From contig JAUWNK010000003.1 in the NCBI GenBank assembly GCA_030612685.1, positions 1 to 50,028 on the forward strand: a stretch of 50,028 nucleotides of DNA, written 5' to 3'. The notes beneath the pieces were generated by a model. The model was not told the origin of the DNA. It saw nothing but the letters and a program-made list of their open reading frames with translations, and did no database searches. Positions within the stretch are counted from its first letter, which is position 1; every line of letters begins with the position of its first letter. A program made the translations under genes and the position numbers. The stretch comes from Desulfobacteraceae bacterium (GTDB lineage Bacteria; Desulfobacterota; DSM-4660; Desulfatiglandales; B25-G16). Below are positions 43,133 through 50,028 of the stretch, piece by piece.

Positions 43133-44599
43133 TTATTCGGACTCCTCAATTTTAAATTGCCATTTTGTTCCTTTCTGTCCATCTTCAAGAATAATACCCC
43201 TTCCGGATAACTCCTCCCTGATAGCATCTGCTTTAGCCCAATCTTTGACCTTTCGGGCCTCATCCCTCTCCTGGATCATTTTCTCAATCTCTTCAATGTT
43301 TATTTCAGAGGGAGTCTTTATTATCTCTTGAAAAAATTTGGTTGGTTCCTCCTGAAAAAGGCCCAAGACATTACTACAGTCAAGAAGATCGCTTCTTTCA
43401 TTAATCAATTGGGATTTAATATCCTTCCTTTGGGCAGATGAATCTAGAAGCCTGTTAATATCCCTTACCTTGTCAAAGATTAACCCTAATGCTGCTGCTG
43501 TATTTATATCATCATCCATAACGCTTATAAAGTGGCCCTTAAAATTATCTACATCTGAATTAGATAAAAACGGGGTGATTATCACTTTTGAGTTGGTTTT
43601 ATGAGGCCCGATTAACTCTTCTAATCTTTGAAGAGTCCTGTAGATCCTGATAAGCCCGGATCTGGATTCAAAAAGTGCAGACCGGGAAAAATCCAATGGA
43701 CTCCTATAATGCTTGGAAAGTAAAAAGAGCCTTAATTCCTGTGGTTGATATAACTTTAGTGCATCCCTTATCGTAACAAAATTACCCAGAGATTTAGACA
43801 TTTTTTCCGCCTCAACTGTCAAAAAACCATTATGTATCCAGTAATTTGCAAAATTGACCCCATTGGCCGCCATTGCCTGGGCCCTCTCGTTTTCATGGTG
43901 TGGAAATATAAGATCTCTGCCGCCGCCATGTATATCAAAATTTGCCCCTAAATATTTACAACTCATAGCAGAGCATTCTATATGCCATCCTGGCCTTCCC
44001 TCACCCCAGGGACTTTTCCACTTAGGCTCCCCTGGTTTTGCCCCTTTCCAGAGAACAAAATCCATAGGGTGGCTCTTTTTCTCATCCACAGCAATCCTGG
44101 AACCGGCAATCATATCCTCCAGTTGGCGACCTGAAAGTTGACCATAACTTTCAAATTTTTCAACAGAAAAGTAGACGGTACTATCAACTACGTAGGCAAA
44201 TCCTTTTTCAACCAGCCTCTGAATCATATCAATAATATCATTAATATGCTCTGTGGCCCTGGGCTCCACATCCGCATCAAGCACACCTAAGGCGAGCATA
44301 TCTTCGTAAAAGGCATCTATATATCTTTCTGCCAGGGTAGTTGTATCCTCCTCGAGTTTTTTTGACCGCTCAATTATTTTGTCATCCACATCAGTAAAAT
44401 TTCTGACATATGTAACCTTAAGGCCCCTAGCCCGAAGATATCTAACCAATACGTCAAAGACAATGGCAGAGCGGGCGTGTCCTATGTGGCATAGATCATA
44501 GACAGTAACTCCACAGACATAGATACCAACCTTGCCATCTTTTATTGGCTTGAAGATGTCTTTCTTCCGGCTTGCTGAATTATATAACCTAAGGGACAT
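43133..44599 (-). CDS. cysS: Cysteinyl-tRNA synthetase
   Basis: The 488-residue class I synthetase charges tRNA-Cys. The HIGH box YDLCHIGHARSAIVFD, with its zinc-binding Cys in YVCGVTVYD, the second zinc segment WHIECSAMSCKYLG, and the KMSKS loop EKMSKSLGNFVT are visible. The C-terminal DALR-type helical domain (about 330-488) is complete. It lies directly downstream of ispF on the same strand (about 20 bases), a common arrangement in bacteria, so the two are probably cotranscribed. Confidence 0.97.
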   Translation of the reverse strand: MSLRLYNSASRKKDIFKPIKDGKVGIYVCGVTVYDLCHIGHARSAIVFDVLVRYLRARGLKVTYVRNFTDVDDKIIERSKKLEEDTTTLAERYIDAFYEDMLALGVLDADVEPRATEHINDIIDMIQRLVEKGFAYVVDSTVYFSVEKFESYGQLSGRQLEDMIAGSRIAVDEKKSHPMDFVLWKGAKPGEPKWKSPWGEGRPGWHIECSAMSCKYLGANFDIHGGGRDLIFPHHENERAQAMAANGVNFANYWIHNGFLTVEAEKMSKSLGNFVTIRDALKLYQPQELRLFLLSKHYRSPLDFSRSALFESRSGLIRIYRTLQRLEELIGPHKTNSKVIITPFLSNSDVDNFKGHFISVMDDDINTAAALGLIFDKVRDINRLLDSSAQRKDIKSQLINERSDLLDCSNVLGLFQEEPTKFFQEIIKTPSEINIEEIEKMIQERDEARKVKDWAKADAIREELSGRGIILEDGQKGTKWQFKIEESE

Positions 44600-44618
44600 T
44601 TATTTTCCTTATTTCTTA

Positions 44619-45095
44619 TCATGTGGATTTTAGAGTGACAACCGCATAGGCAGCTAACCCTTCCTCTCTACCGCAAAAACCAAGGCCTTCGGTAGTAGTA
44701 GCTTTTACGTTTACCACATGACCATCAACACCTAAAACACTTGATAAATTCATCTTCATATCATTTAAATACTGAGTTAATTTGGGCTTTTGGGCAACAA
44801 TAGTGGTATCAAGGTTATTTACGATGAACTTTTCATCCCGAGCGAGGGCTACAACTTTTTTTAAAAGAAAAAGACTGTCGGCTCCTTTGTAAGCAGGGTC
44901 AGAATCCGGAAAATGCTGACCAATATCACCTTTACCAAGGGCTCCAAGGATGGAGTCAATAACCGCATGAGTCAAAACATCGGCATCAGAATACCCTCGT
45001 AGACCTTTTATGTATGGAATGGTAACACCACCTAAAATCAAAGGTCTTCCTTCAGCCAGCTCATGAACATCGTATCCAAATCCAATCCTGAACAT
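44619..45095 (-). CDS. ispF: 2-C-methyl-D-erythritol 2,4-cyclodiphosphate synthase
   Basis: About 158 residues, normal for IspF, which makes the cyclodiphosphate in the methylerythritol phosphate isoprenoid pathway. The metal site D-x-H in GFGYDVHEL, GYSDADVLTHAVIDSILGAL, FPDSDP and the C-terminal TTTEGLGFCGREEGLAAYAV are all seen. I use the ATG at 45095 (MFRIGFGYDVHEL); a longer TTG start is possible but unlikely. Gene order DHS-like, ispF, cysS suggests one transcription unit. Confidence 0.96.
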   Translation of the reverse strand: MFRIGFGYDVHELAEGRPLILGGVTIPYIKGLRGYSDADVLTHAVIDSILGALGKGDIGQHFPDSDPAYKGADSLFLLKKVVALARDEKFIVNNLDTTIVAQKPKLTQYLNDMKMNLSSVLGVDGHVVNVKATTTEGLGFCGREEGLAAYAVVTLKST

Positions 45096-45117
45096 CTCTT
45101 TATGCCATTTCAATTAA

Positions 45118-46074
45118 TTACAAAGGTTTCTTATTCTCTAAACTTTCAATCAAGGCTGCTGCAAGCATGGGGAACATTATCTCGTTGTGTCCAGTGAAAG
45201 AAAATCCCTCACCACCTTCCAGTGTTGGTCTCTTGACTACATTCGTCATAGGCCTGTAATGCCGTATGAAATCCATATCCACTGTTGTGAATTTTTTAAC
45301 CGTAAAACCAAGGTTTCTGACAAGGGTAAGTGCCTTTAAAAATACTTCGGGCAAGATAACCGCAGAACCAAGATTAATATATACACCACCTTCAAGGTGT
45401 GAGACCAATGAGGCAAAAATTCGAAAGTCAAGATGTGAGGTCTTTCCTATTGCAGATCCATCTACACCCGGATGGAAATGTATAATATCTGTGCCTATAG
45501 CCACATGAACTGTAAGAGGAATATTCATTCGCGCAGCTCCAGCTAACAAGCTGAACTTGCTATAGGGAAATGATGCCTTGAGAATATTCTTTCCAACCGA
45601 ATAGCCTAATCCATCCCCTTTATTAGCCCCTTCACTAATTGCGCTGTTTAGGAACTCTCCTGTCTCTTTAGCCATTCCAAATCTGCCCTGAGGGAGTTCA
45701 TTGTCCACATCTTCTGATGTGGCACCAACCATTGCCACCTCCAAATCATGTATAATTCCAGCACCGTTCATGGCAATGCCAGCAATTATTCCCCTTTTCA
45801 TCAAATCCAAAATTACCGGGCCTAAGCCAACCTTAATGGTATGAGCCCCCATCGCTAGTATAATAGTCTTTTTTTCTTTTACGGCTATGTGCAATCTATT
45901 AACCACTTTTCTAAGATCATTTCCTGCTAAAATATTTGGCAGACTTTCAAGCCAAAGACCCATTGTGTTTCCTGCTGTCCAAGTCGATCCGAAATCCCTG
46001 ACCGAAACCTTGCTTTGCCTTTTTTTTAGTGGATATGTTTTTACATTTTTTAGTGATATTGGTTTAAATTTCAT
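45118..46074 (-). CDS. Deoxyhypusine-synthase-like protein
   Basis: The 318-residue protein resembles the bacterial deoxyhypusine synthase-like family. Visible segments: GAHTIKVGLGPVILDLMKRG then IIAGIAMNGAGIIHDLEVAM (near 75-115, the Rossmann-type core), IPLTVHVAIGTDIIHFHPGV (near 200) and INLGSAVILPEVFLKALTLV. In the eukaryotic enzyme a Lys and NAD site make hypusine on eIF5A; bacteria lack that substrate, and the role of these proteins (a polyamine-related reaction is suspected) is unsettled. GAGG precedes the ATG. It stands first in the probable ispF-cysS unit. Confidence 0.75.
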   Translation of the reverse strand: MKFKPISLKNVKTYPLKKRQSKVSVRDFGSTWTAGNTMGLWLESLPNILAGNDLRKVVNRLHIAVKEKKTIILAMGAHTIKVGLGPVILDLMKRGIIAGIAMNGAGIIHDLEVAMVGATSEDVDNELPQGRFGMAKETGEFLNSAISEGANKGDGLGYSVGKNILKASFPYSKFSLLAGAARMNIPLTVHVAIGTDIIHFHPGVDGSAIGKTSHLDFRIFASLVSHLEGGVYINLGSAVILPEVFLKALTLVRNLGFTVKKFTTVDMDFIRHYRPMTNVVKRPTLEGGEGFSFTGHNEIMFPMLAAALIESLENKKPL

Positions 46075-46095
46075 AAGTGCCTCAAGTGAACTAAA

Positions 46096-46285
46096 GCCCG
46101 CCCTGGCGCGACGTGCTTAAATCAGACTGTAAAGTCTTTCATGCGCTAGGTGCTTTGATCAGACTATTTAGATTATAGGCCAGCCTGCCCTGGTGCGACT
46201 TCTCTGGCAAATGCTACAATCTCTGTAGTATTTCTGGAGCTTAAGCAGCATAAGCTAAGCATTGCAAACCAGGTCTGGGCCAGGG
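46096..46285 (+). repeat. Composite intergenic repeat, copy B
   Basis: GCCCGCCCTGGCGCGACGTGC (46096 on), variable text, CAGCCTGCCCTGGTGCGA (46181-46198), variable text, CCAGGTCTGGGCCAGGG (46269-46285), with a partial tandem repeat of the last word after it. Module order and the 105-base length of the second module equal copy A at 40460-40681, in opposite orientation; the middle sequence differs. Confidence 0.65.
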
Positions 46286-46360
46286 GTCTGGGCCAGGGTT
46301 AAAAATGTCTAAAGTTATAAGTTACAAGTCATCTATCTGGGCTTTAAAATTACTAAATTC

Positions 46361-46652
46361 GTAACATTTTAGCTTTTTGAAATTACTTGGTGAATGAGCA
46401 TAGGGATGTCTTTTTTTTCCATGCCCTCACAAAGACGAGACGGTAGGCCGTTTCAAACTAGTGCACACGAACAAAGTTCCTAGAAGACAATGACGAGTTG
46501 CTCGTGCACATGGTTTGAAGCGGCACGCTGAGGCCCCATGTTAGAGGGCATGATGCAAAAAAAGACATCCCCATGCTCATGCGTCTCACCAAGGATAACT
46601 ATGTGGTCTTGAGTAAAGGCCAGGAGTAGTTTTCAAAGAGCTAAAATGTTAC
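46361..46652. repeat. 292-bp foldback element
   Basis: Outer arms GTAACATTTTAGCTTTTTGAAA (46361-46382) and TTTCAAAGAGCTAAAATGTTAC (46631-46652) pair at 21 of 22 positions. Further in, GAGCATAGGGATGTCTTTTT pairs with AAAAAGACATCCCCATGCTC, then CATGCCCTC with GAGGGCATG, then CCGTTTCAAAC..GTGCAC with GTGCAC..GTTTGAAGCGG. The unit is one long imperfect hairpin without an open frame. It may be a non-autonomous foldback element or a structured transcript. Confidence 0.75.
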
Positions 46653-46724
46653 CTAAATTCTTATATGTAACATTGCACATCAAAAGGGCCTATTAAAGCA
46701 CTAATCCTGACTATTTATGTAGCC

Positions 46725-47303
46725 TTAAGAGTTTTTCTGAAAAAGGATATACTCAACTAACTCACAGATTAGGTGTCCTGCCAAGATATGGGTTTCCTGA
46801 ACCCGAGGGGTCTCGTTGCTTTCAACCACCAATGGTAAATCTACTAATGTGAGCATCTCTCCGCCATCTCCTCCTATAAGACCAACGGTATATAAACCCT
46901 TTTCTTTGGCAGTCCTTATAGCTGAAAGAATGTTTTTCGAGTTTCCACTCGTTGAAATAGCAAGCAATATATCTCCTTCAACACCAAGGGCCTGAATCTG
47001 TTTAGAGAAGACCTCTTCATAGCTGTAATCATTGGCTACACTTGTAATAATAGAGGTATCAGTGGTGAGTGCCATGGCTGGTAAGGGATGGCGGTCTAAT
47101 AGAAACCTGTTAACAAATTCTGCAGCAATATGCTGTGCATCAGCTGCACTTCCTCCATTACCACACAGCATAAGTTTTCTGTCATTTTTAAAGGCTTTCG
47201 ATATATATTCAGCACAATCTATCAATTGGGAGGTATTTTTTTTAATAAAATCCTCTTTGACATTCTGGCTTTCTTTAACCGCTTTAGTAATAATGTTTTC
47301 CAT
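46725..47303 (-). CDS. gmhA: Sedoheptulose-7-phosphate isomerase (phosphoheptose isomerase)
   Basis: The 192-residue SIS-domain protein catalyses the first step of heptose synthesis for the LPS inner core. The substrate-binding segment LCGNGGSAADAQHIAAEFVN (near 53-72), TTDTSIITSVANDY, ISTSGNSKNILSAIRTAKEK and HILAGHLICELVE are as expected for GmhA; the latter carries the zinc-binding histidine. AAGGA precedes the ATG. Its presence indicates a Gram-negative envelope with heptose. No other heptose gene is adjacent. Confidence 0.94.
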   Translation of the reverse strand: MENIITKAVKESQNVKEDFIKKNTSQLIDCAEYISKAFKNDRKLMLCGNGGSAADAQHIAAEFVNRFLLDRHPLPAMALTTDTSIITSVANDYSYEEVFSKQIQALGVEGDILLAISTSGNSKNILSAIRTAKEKGLYTVGLIGGDGGEMLTLVDLPLVVESNETPRVQETHILAGHLICELVEYILFQKNS

Positions 47304-47761
47304 TAATTTGTCCTTCTATTTTTTAAAGACAACTGCTATAATTCAAAGAATTATCTAAAATTATAATCTCAATATACATTTGTCAATGCTGTATTTTGGT
47401 CTGGATTTTGGTCATATAGTAGAAATCTTAGAAAATTTTAGATTGATAAATTGGTTTAATTAATCATGATATCTATTAATTAATATTATAGATTTTAAAT
47501 ATTTTTTAATAATATAATATAAAACAAGAAAAATTCTTAACGAAATGCAATGTTTTTTATTGAAATTGCTTTCTCACTATGCTAAAAGAGCCGCTATATT
47601 TATCTCTACAAATAACCCCCTGATGTAATTAACAATTGGTTATATGCTTTTTCAGGCAGATAATAAACGAAAATTTATAGGGAAAGGAGGGAAAGGGAGC
47701 AATAATTAGCGGAGGCATCTGAAGCATCTAAAAATTAAAAAATAGAAAAGGAGAAAGAGAA
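47304..47761. other. 458-bp AT-rich gap upstream of the HU gene
   Basis: Very AT-rich, especially 47440-47530 (long A/T runs). A candidate sigma-70-like promoter for the HU gene is TTGAAA (47560-47565), 17 bases, TAAAAG (47583-47588), imperfect. No gene is seen. AAAGGAG stands directly before the HU start. Confidence 0.35.
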
Positions 47762-48034
47762 ATGACAAAAGCAGAACTAATAACAGGGATGGCAAAAAGT
47801 ACTGGTTTAACAAAGGCCGATTCAGAAAGAGCACTAAACTCTTTCCTCGCTATTGTAAAATCAACTATAAAAAAAGAGGGCAAGCTTCCATTAGCTGGTT
47901 TTGGAACATTTGTAGTAGTCAATAGAAAAGCAAGAACCGGGAGAAACCCACAGACCGGGAAACCGATTCAGATTAAAGCCAGTAAGGTTGTTAGATTTCG
48001 CCCTGGGAAGGAATTTAAAGAAAGTATTGCATAA
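47762..48034 (+). CDS. hup: HU-family DNA-binding protein
   Basis: The 90-residue protein is a complete HU: N-terminal helices (MTKAELITGMAKSTGLTKAD), the dimer core, the DNA-binding arm with its conserved GFGTFVVVNRKARTGRNPQT and the Pro-containing turn KPIQIKASKVVRFRPGKEFK. It bends DNA and compacts the nucleoid, acting as homo- or heterodimer. GGAGAAAGAGAA precedes the ATG. A strong terminator follows at 48189-48227. It lies alone, upstream of selA. Confidence 0.95.
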   Translation: MTKAELITGMAKSTGLTKADSERALNSFLAIVKSTIKKEGKLPLAGFGTFVVVNRKARTGRNPQTGKPIQIKASKVVRFRPGKEFKESIA

Positions 48035-48188
48035 CCAATTGTTTACCCTGCTGTCAGCAAAAAAAGCCTCATCATTCGCACGGTATTCATCCTGTCAGAT
48101 GCTTTCATAGGTTTCATAAAATATATTTACACCTGTTTTATAATAAAATCACAAGGAGATTTTCTATATTATCTAACAGGGTACAAAT

Positions 48189-48227
48189 AAGTTTGAGCGG
48201 GGTTTAAAGCCTCGCTCAAACTTTTTT
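48189..48227 (+). terminator. Rho-independent terminator of the HU transcript
   Basis: AAGTTTGAGCGGGG, tttaaag, CCTCGCTCAAACTT with one mismatch in the stem, followed by TTTTTT. About 155 bases after the HU stop. The rest of the gap up to selA (48228-48478) holds a small AGTCTTT-ctgc-AAAGACT hairpin near 48258 and no gene. Confidence 0.85.
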
Positions 48228-48494
48228 AACAGGGTTTAAGGAAAGAGTTGGGGGTAGTCTTTCTGCAAAGACTCTAATAATCTCTTCCTTTCCGAAAATG
48301 ATCCCACATTGTGGCCCACCTAGCATTTTTTTAATTATTCAGTCTGTATTTTAAGATAAAAACAAGCGTACACCTGAACGGTTTTTGCAAAACGATTGAA
48401 AGTAGGTTTTTTACATGGCAAATTTTGCAAAAGCGTGGTATGAAGCCAAAGAAAACATAGGCATAGCATATATTTTCTCTTATGGAGGAAAGCT

Positions 48495-49910
48495 ATGAAC
48501 TCAAGCCAGCAGTCCCTTTTGCGAAAGCTTCCAGGTGTGGACCATGTACTCGAACTGTGGAAAAAATCACAGATAGCAGAAGATATACCTAGAGTTGTGT
48601 TGGTGCGATCCATCCAGAGCGCTCTCGAACAACTTCGCAAAAGGATTCTCGCTGAAGATAAAGCCTTAGATGAGGCCATGTTCTCCGAAGGCCAACTTTT
48701 GCACCTTACCCAACTTGCTGTAGATAAAGCGATGAGTTACAATCTGAAACGAGTGGTTAATGCAACAGGTGTGGTTATTCACACCAATCTTGGCCGTTCC
48801 TTGCTTCCAGAAAGTGTGGCAAGGCATGTGGCAGAGATCACGAACAGGTATTCAAACCTTGAGTTCGATCTTGAAAAAGGGCAGCGCGGATCCAGGTATA
48901 GTTGCATAGAGGGTATTCTGTGCGAGATAAGTGGAGCTGAGGCAGCCATTGTAGTGAATAACAATGCAGGGGCAGTCTTTTTGTCTCTGGAAACCCTGGC
49001 AAATGGGAAAGAGGTAATAGTTTCGCGTGGCGAGCTGGTGGAAATCGGTGGCTCATTCCGTATACCGGATGTTATGGCCAGAAGTAGTGCAAAGCTCGTT
49101 GAGGTTGGCACAACAAACAGGACTCACCTGCCAGACTATGAAAGAGCAATCGGTGCCGAGACGGGCCTGTTGCTAAAGGCACACACCAGCAATTATAAAA
49201 TAATCGGCTTCACTGCTGAAGTTTCTTTAAGAGAGCTTGTGGAGCTGGCAGCGAGGTATCGTCTTCCTGTTATGGAAGACCTTGGAAGTGGCAACTTTAT
49301 TGATCTGTCAAAATATGGCTTAATGAAGGAACCGACAGTGCAGGAAACCGTATCTGCTGGCGTAGATGTGGTTACCTTCAGTGGCGACAAGATGCTCGGA
49401 GGACCCCAGGCTGGAATTATTCTGGGTAAAAAAGATATTATTGAACGCATCAAGAAAAATCCGATCAACCGGGCACTCAGGATCGATAAAATGACCCTGT
49501 CAGCCCTTGAAGCCACACTACACCTGTACCGAGATGAATCCCTTGCTATCTCGACTATCCCTACCCTGCGGATGCTAACTATGCCTGTTAAAGAAATACT
49601 GAGTAAGGCACGCCGTCTGCGGAATAGATTAAGAAAAATGGGGAACAACCGAATGGAAGTGGTGCTTACAAAAAGTTCATCCCGTGTTGGCGGAGGCGCA
49701 CTTCCCCTTCAAGAGCTTTCAACCAGGTGTGTGGGCATAAGGATCAAAGGGATGTCAGCAAACGGTATAGAAGCAATTATGCGAAAGACTACACCTCCAA
49801 TTATCGGGCGAATTGAAAACGATCTGTTTGTGATGGACATGCGCACGGTACAGGATGAAGAGATTGACATTATCAGCTCCATATTCAAAAAGATCCTGGC
49901 GGAAGAGTAA
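48495..49910 (+). CDS. selA: L-seryl-tRNA(Sec) selenium transferase
   Basis: The 471-residue protein converts seryl-tRNA-Sec to selenocysteinyl-tRNA-Sec using selenophosphate and pyridoxal phosphate. The N-terminal SelA domain (MNSSQQSLLRKLPGVDHVLE), RVVNATGVVIHTNLGRSLLP (near 95), VVNNNAGAVFL, and the PLP-lysine segment VTFSGDKMLGGPQAGIILGK (near 295) are present. TATGGAGGAAAGC gives a strong ribosome-binding site. Together with selC at 16054 this shows that the organism uses selenocysteine. The usual neighbour selB is not in the window; a tRNA begins about 95 bases downstream. Confidence 0.97.
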   Translation: MNSSQQSLLRKLPGVDHVLELWKKSQIAEDIPRVVLVRSIQSALEQLRKRILAEDKALDEAMFSEGQLLHLTQLAVDKAMSYNLKRVVNATGVVIHTNLGRSLLPESVARHVAEITNRYSNLEFDLEKGQRGSRYSCIEGILCEISGAEAAIVVNNNAGAVFLSLETLANGKEVIVSRGELVEIGGSFRIPDVMARSSAKLVEVGTTNRTHLPDYERAIGAETGLLLKAHTSNYKIIGFTAEVSLRELVELAARYRLPVMEDLGSGNFIDLSKYGLMKEPTVQETVSAGVDVVTFSGDKMLGGPQAGIILGKKDIIERIKKNPINRALRIDKMTLSALEATLHLYRDESLAISTIPTLRMLTMPVKEILSKARRLRNRLRKMGNNRMEVVLTKSSSRVGGGALPLQELSTRCVGIRIKGMSANGIEAIMRKTTPPIIGRIENDLFVMDMRTVQDEEIDIISSIFKKILAEE

Positions 49911-50003
49911 GTGGAACAGTTCGCTGATAAGTCTTTGAAATTATTATAACAGAAATATCCGGTTGCCAATAAGTAAGTAGTATGATAGAAAATAATATAA
50001 TGT

Positions 50004-50028
50004 GGTGGGTGTAGCTCAGTTGGTAGAG
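50004..50028 (+). tRNA. Partial tRNA, probably tRNA-His
   Basis: The window ends inside a tRNA: GTGGGTG (acceptor), TA, GCTCAGTTGGTAGAG (D arm). The 5' half GTGGGTGTAGCTCAGTTGGTAGAG is the usual start of bacterial tRNA-His, and a G immediately before it (50004) fits the extra G-1 of that tRNA. The anticodon is outside the window, so identity is not proven. Confidence 0.7.

Overview
The window looks like a piece of chromosome from an AT-rich (about 40% GC by eye) anaerobic bacterium of the Desulfobacterota/deltaproteobacterial type. This is inferred from gene style: a selenocysteine tRNA and selA, the roughly 640-residue aconitase, a deoxyhypusine-synthase-like protein, two-CBS proteins, and a GAF protein with the 'MANKPTYEELEQKV' coiled-coil start common in that group. 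Most core genes lie on the minus strand and are ordinary: transketolase, aconitase, isocitrate dehydrogenase, phosphoglycerate mutase, dTDP-4-dehydrorhamnose reductase, UvrB, CysS, IspF, GmhA and HU.

Layout. 1-6,700: an integron-like cassette array read on the minus strand. It holds a decayed tyrosine-integrase 3' end (6417-6680), an attI-like zone, then a membrane-anchored PIN-domain cassette, an SF1 helicase-PLD nuclease cassette resembling Mokosh type II phage defence, and a broken restriction-enzyme-like cassette, separated by attC-like folded sites. 6,700-9,000: a gene graveyard (transketolase 3' copy, DUF1156 methylase piece, winged-helix piece) and an AlbA_2/ATPase-like regulator with a nucleotidyltransferase. 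9,000-19,000: central metabolism, tRNA-Sec with its own promoter, and signalling genes (CBS, GAF). 20,096-22,010: a complete IS1634-family element with a 6-bp target duplication. 22,000-31,100: TetR, PPC-domain, TIM-barrel isomerase, cupin, two DUF4139 envelope proteins, radical SAM, enoyl-CoA hydratase. 31,250-38,020: a second cassette-like array without an integron integrase (CALIN-like), carrying a SEC-C protein, two unknown proteins and an AIPR phage-resistance-type protein, with an IS91-type HUH transposase plus tyrosine recombinase between them. 38,300-50,028: housekeeping genes, HU, selA and the start of a tRNA (probably His).

The most interesting signal is the pair of cassette arrays. 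In the clearest cases the first 8-10 bases of a cassette (GTTATACGCC, GTTATCTGAT, GTTATGTGGC, GTTATGCG, GTTAGCTTTA) recur as the exact or near-exact reverse complement just after the gene, next to a folded imperfect palindrome. That is the signature expected of integron cassettes with their own attC. Several cargo genes belong to known or likely anti-phage families. Other points of interest are in-frame stops in otherwise intact genes (TGA in a PGPGW membrane protein, TAG in a DUF4139 protein), a cupin that seems to start on AUA, a GAF protein whose kinase histidine is replaced by aspartate, and several long palindromic or modular intergenic repeats.
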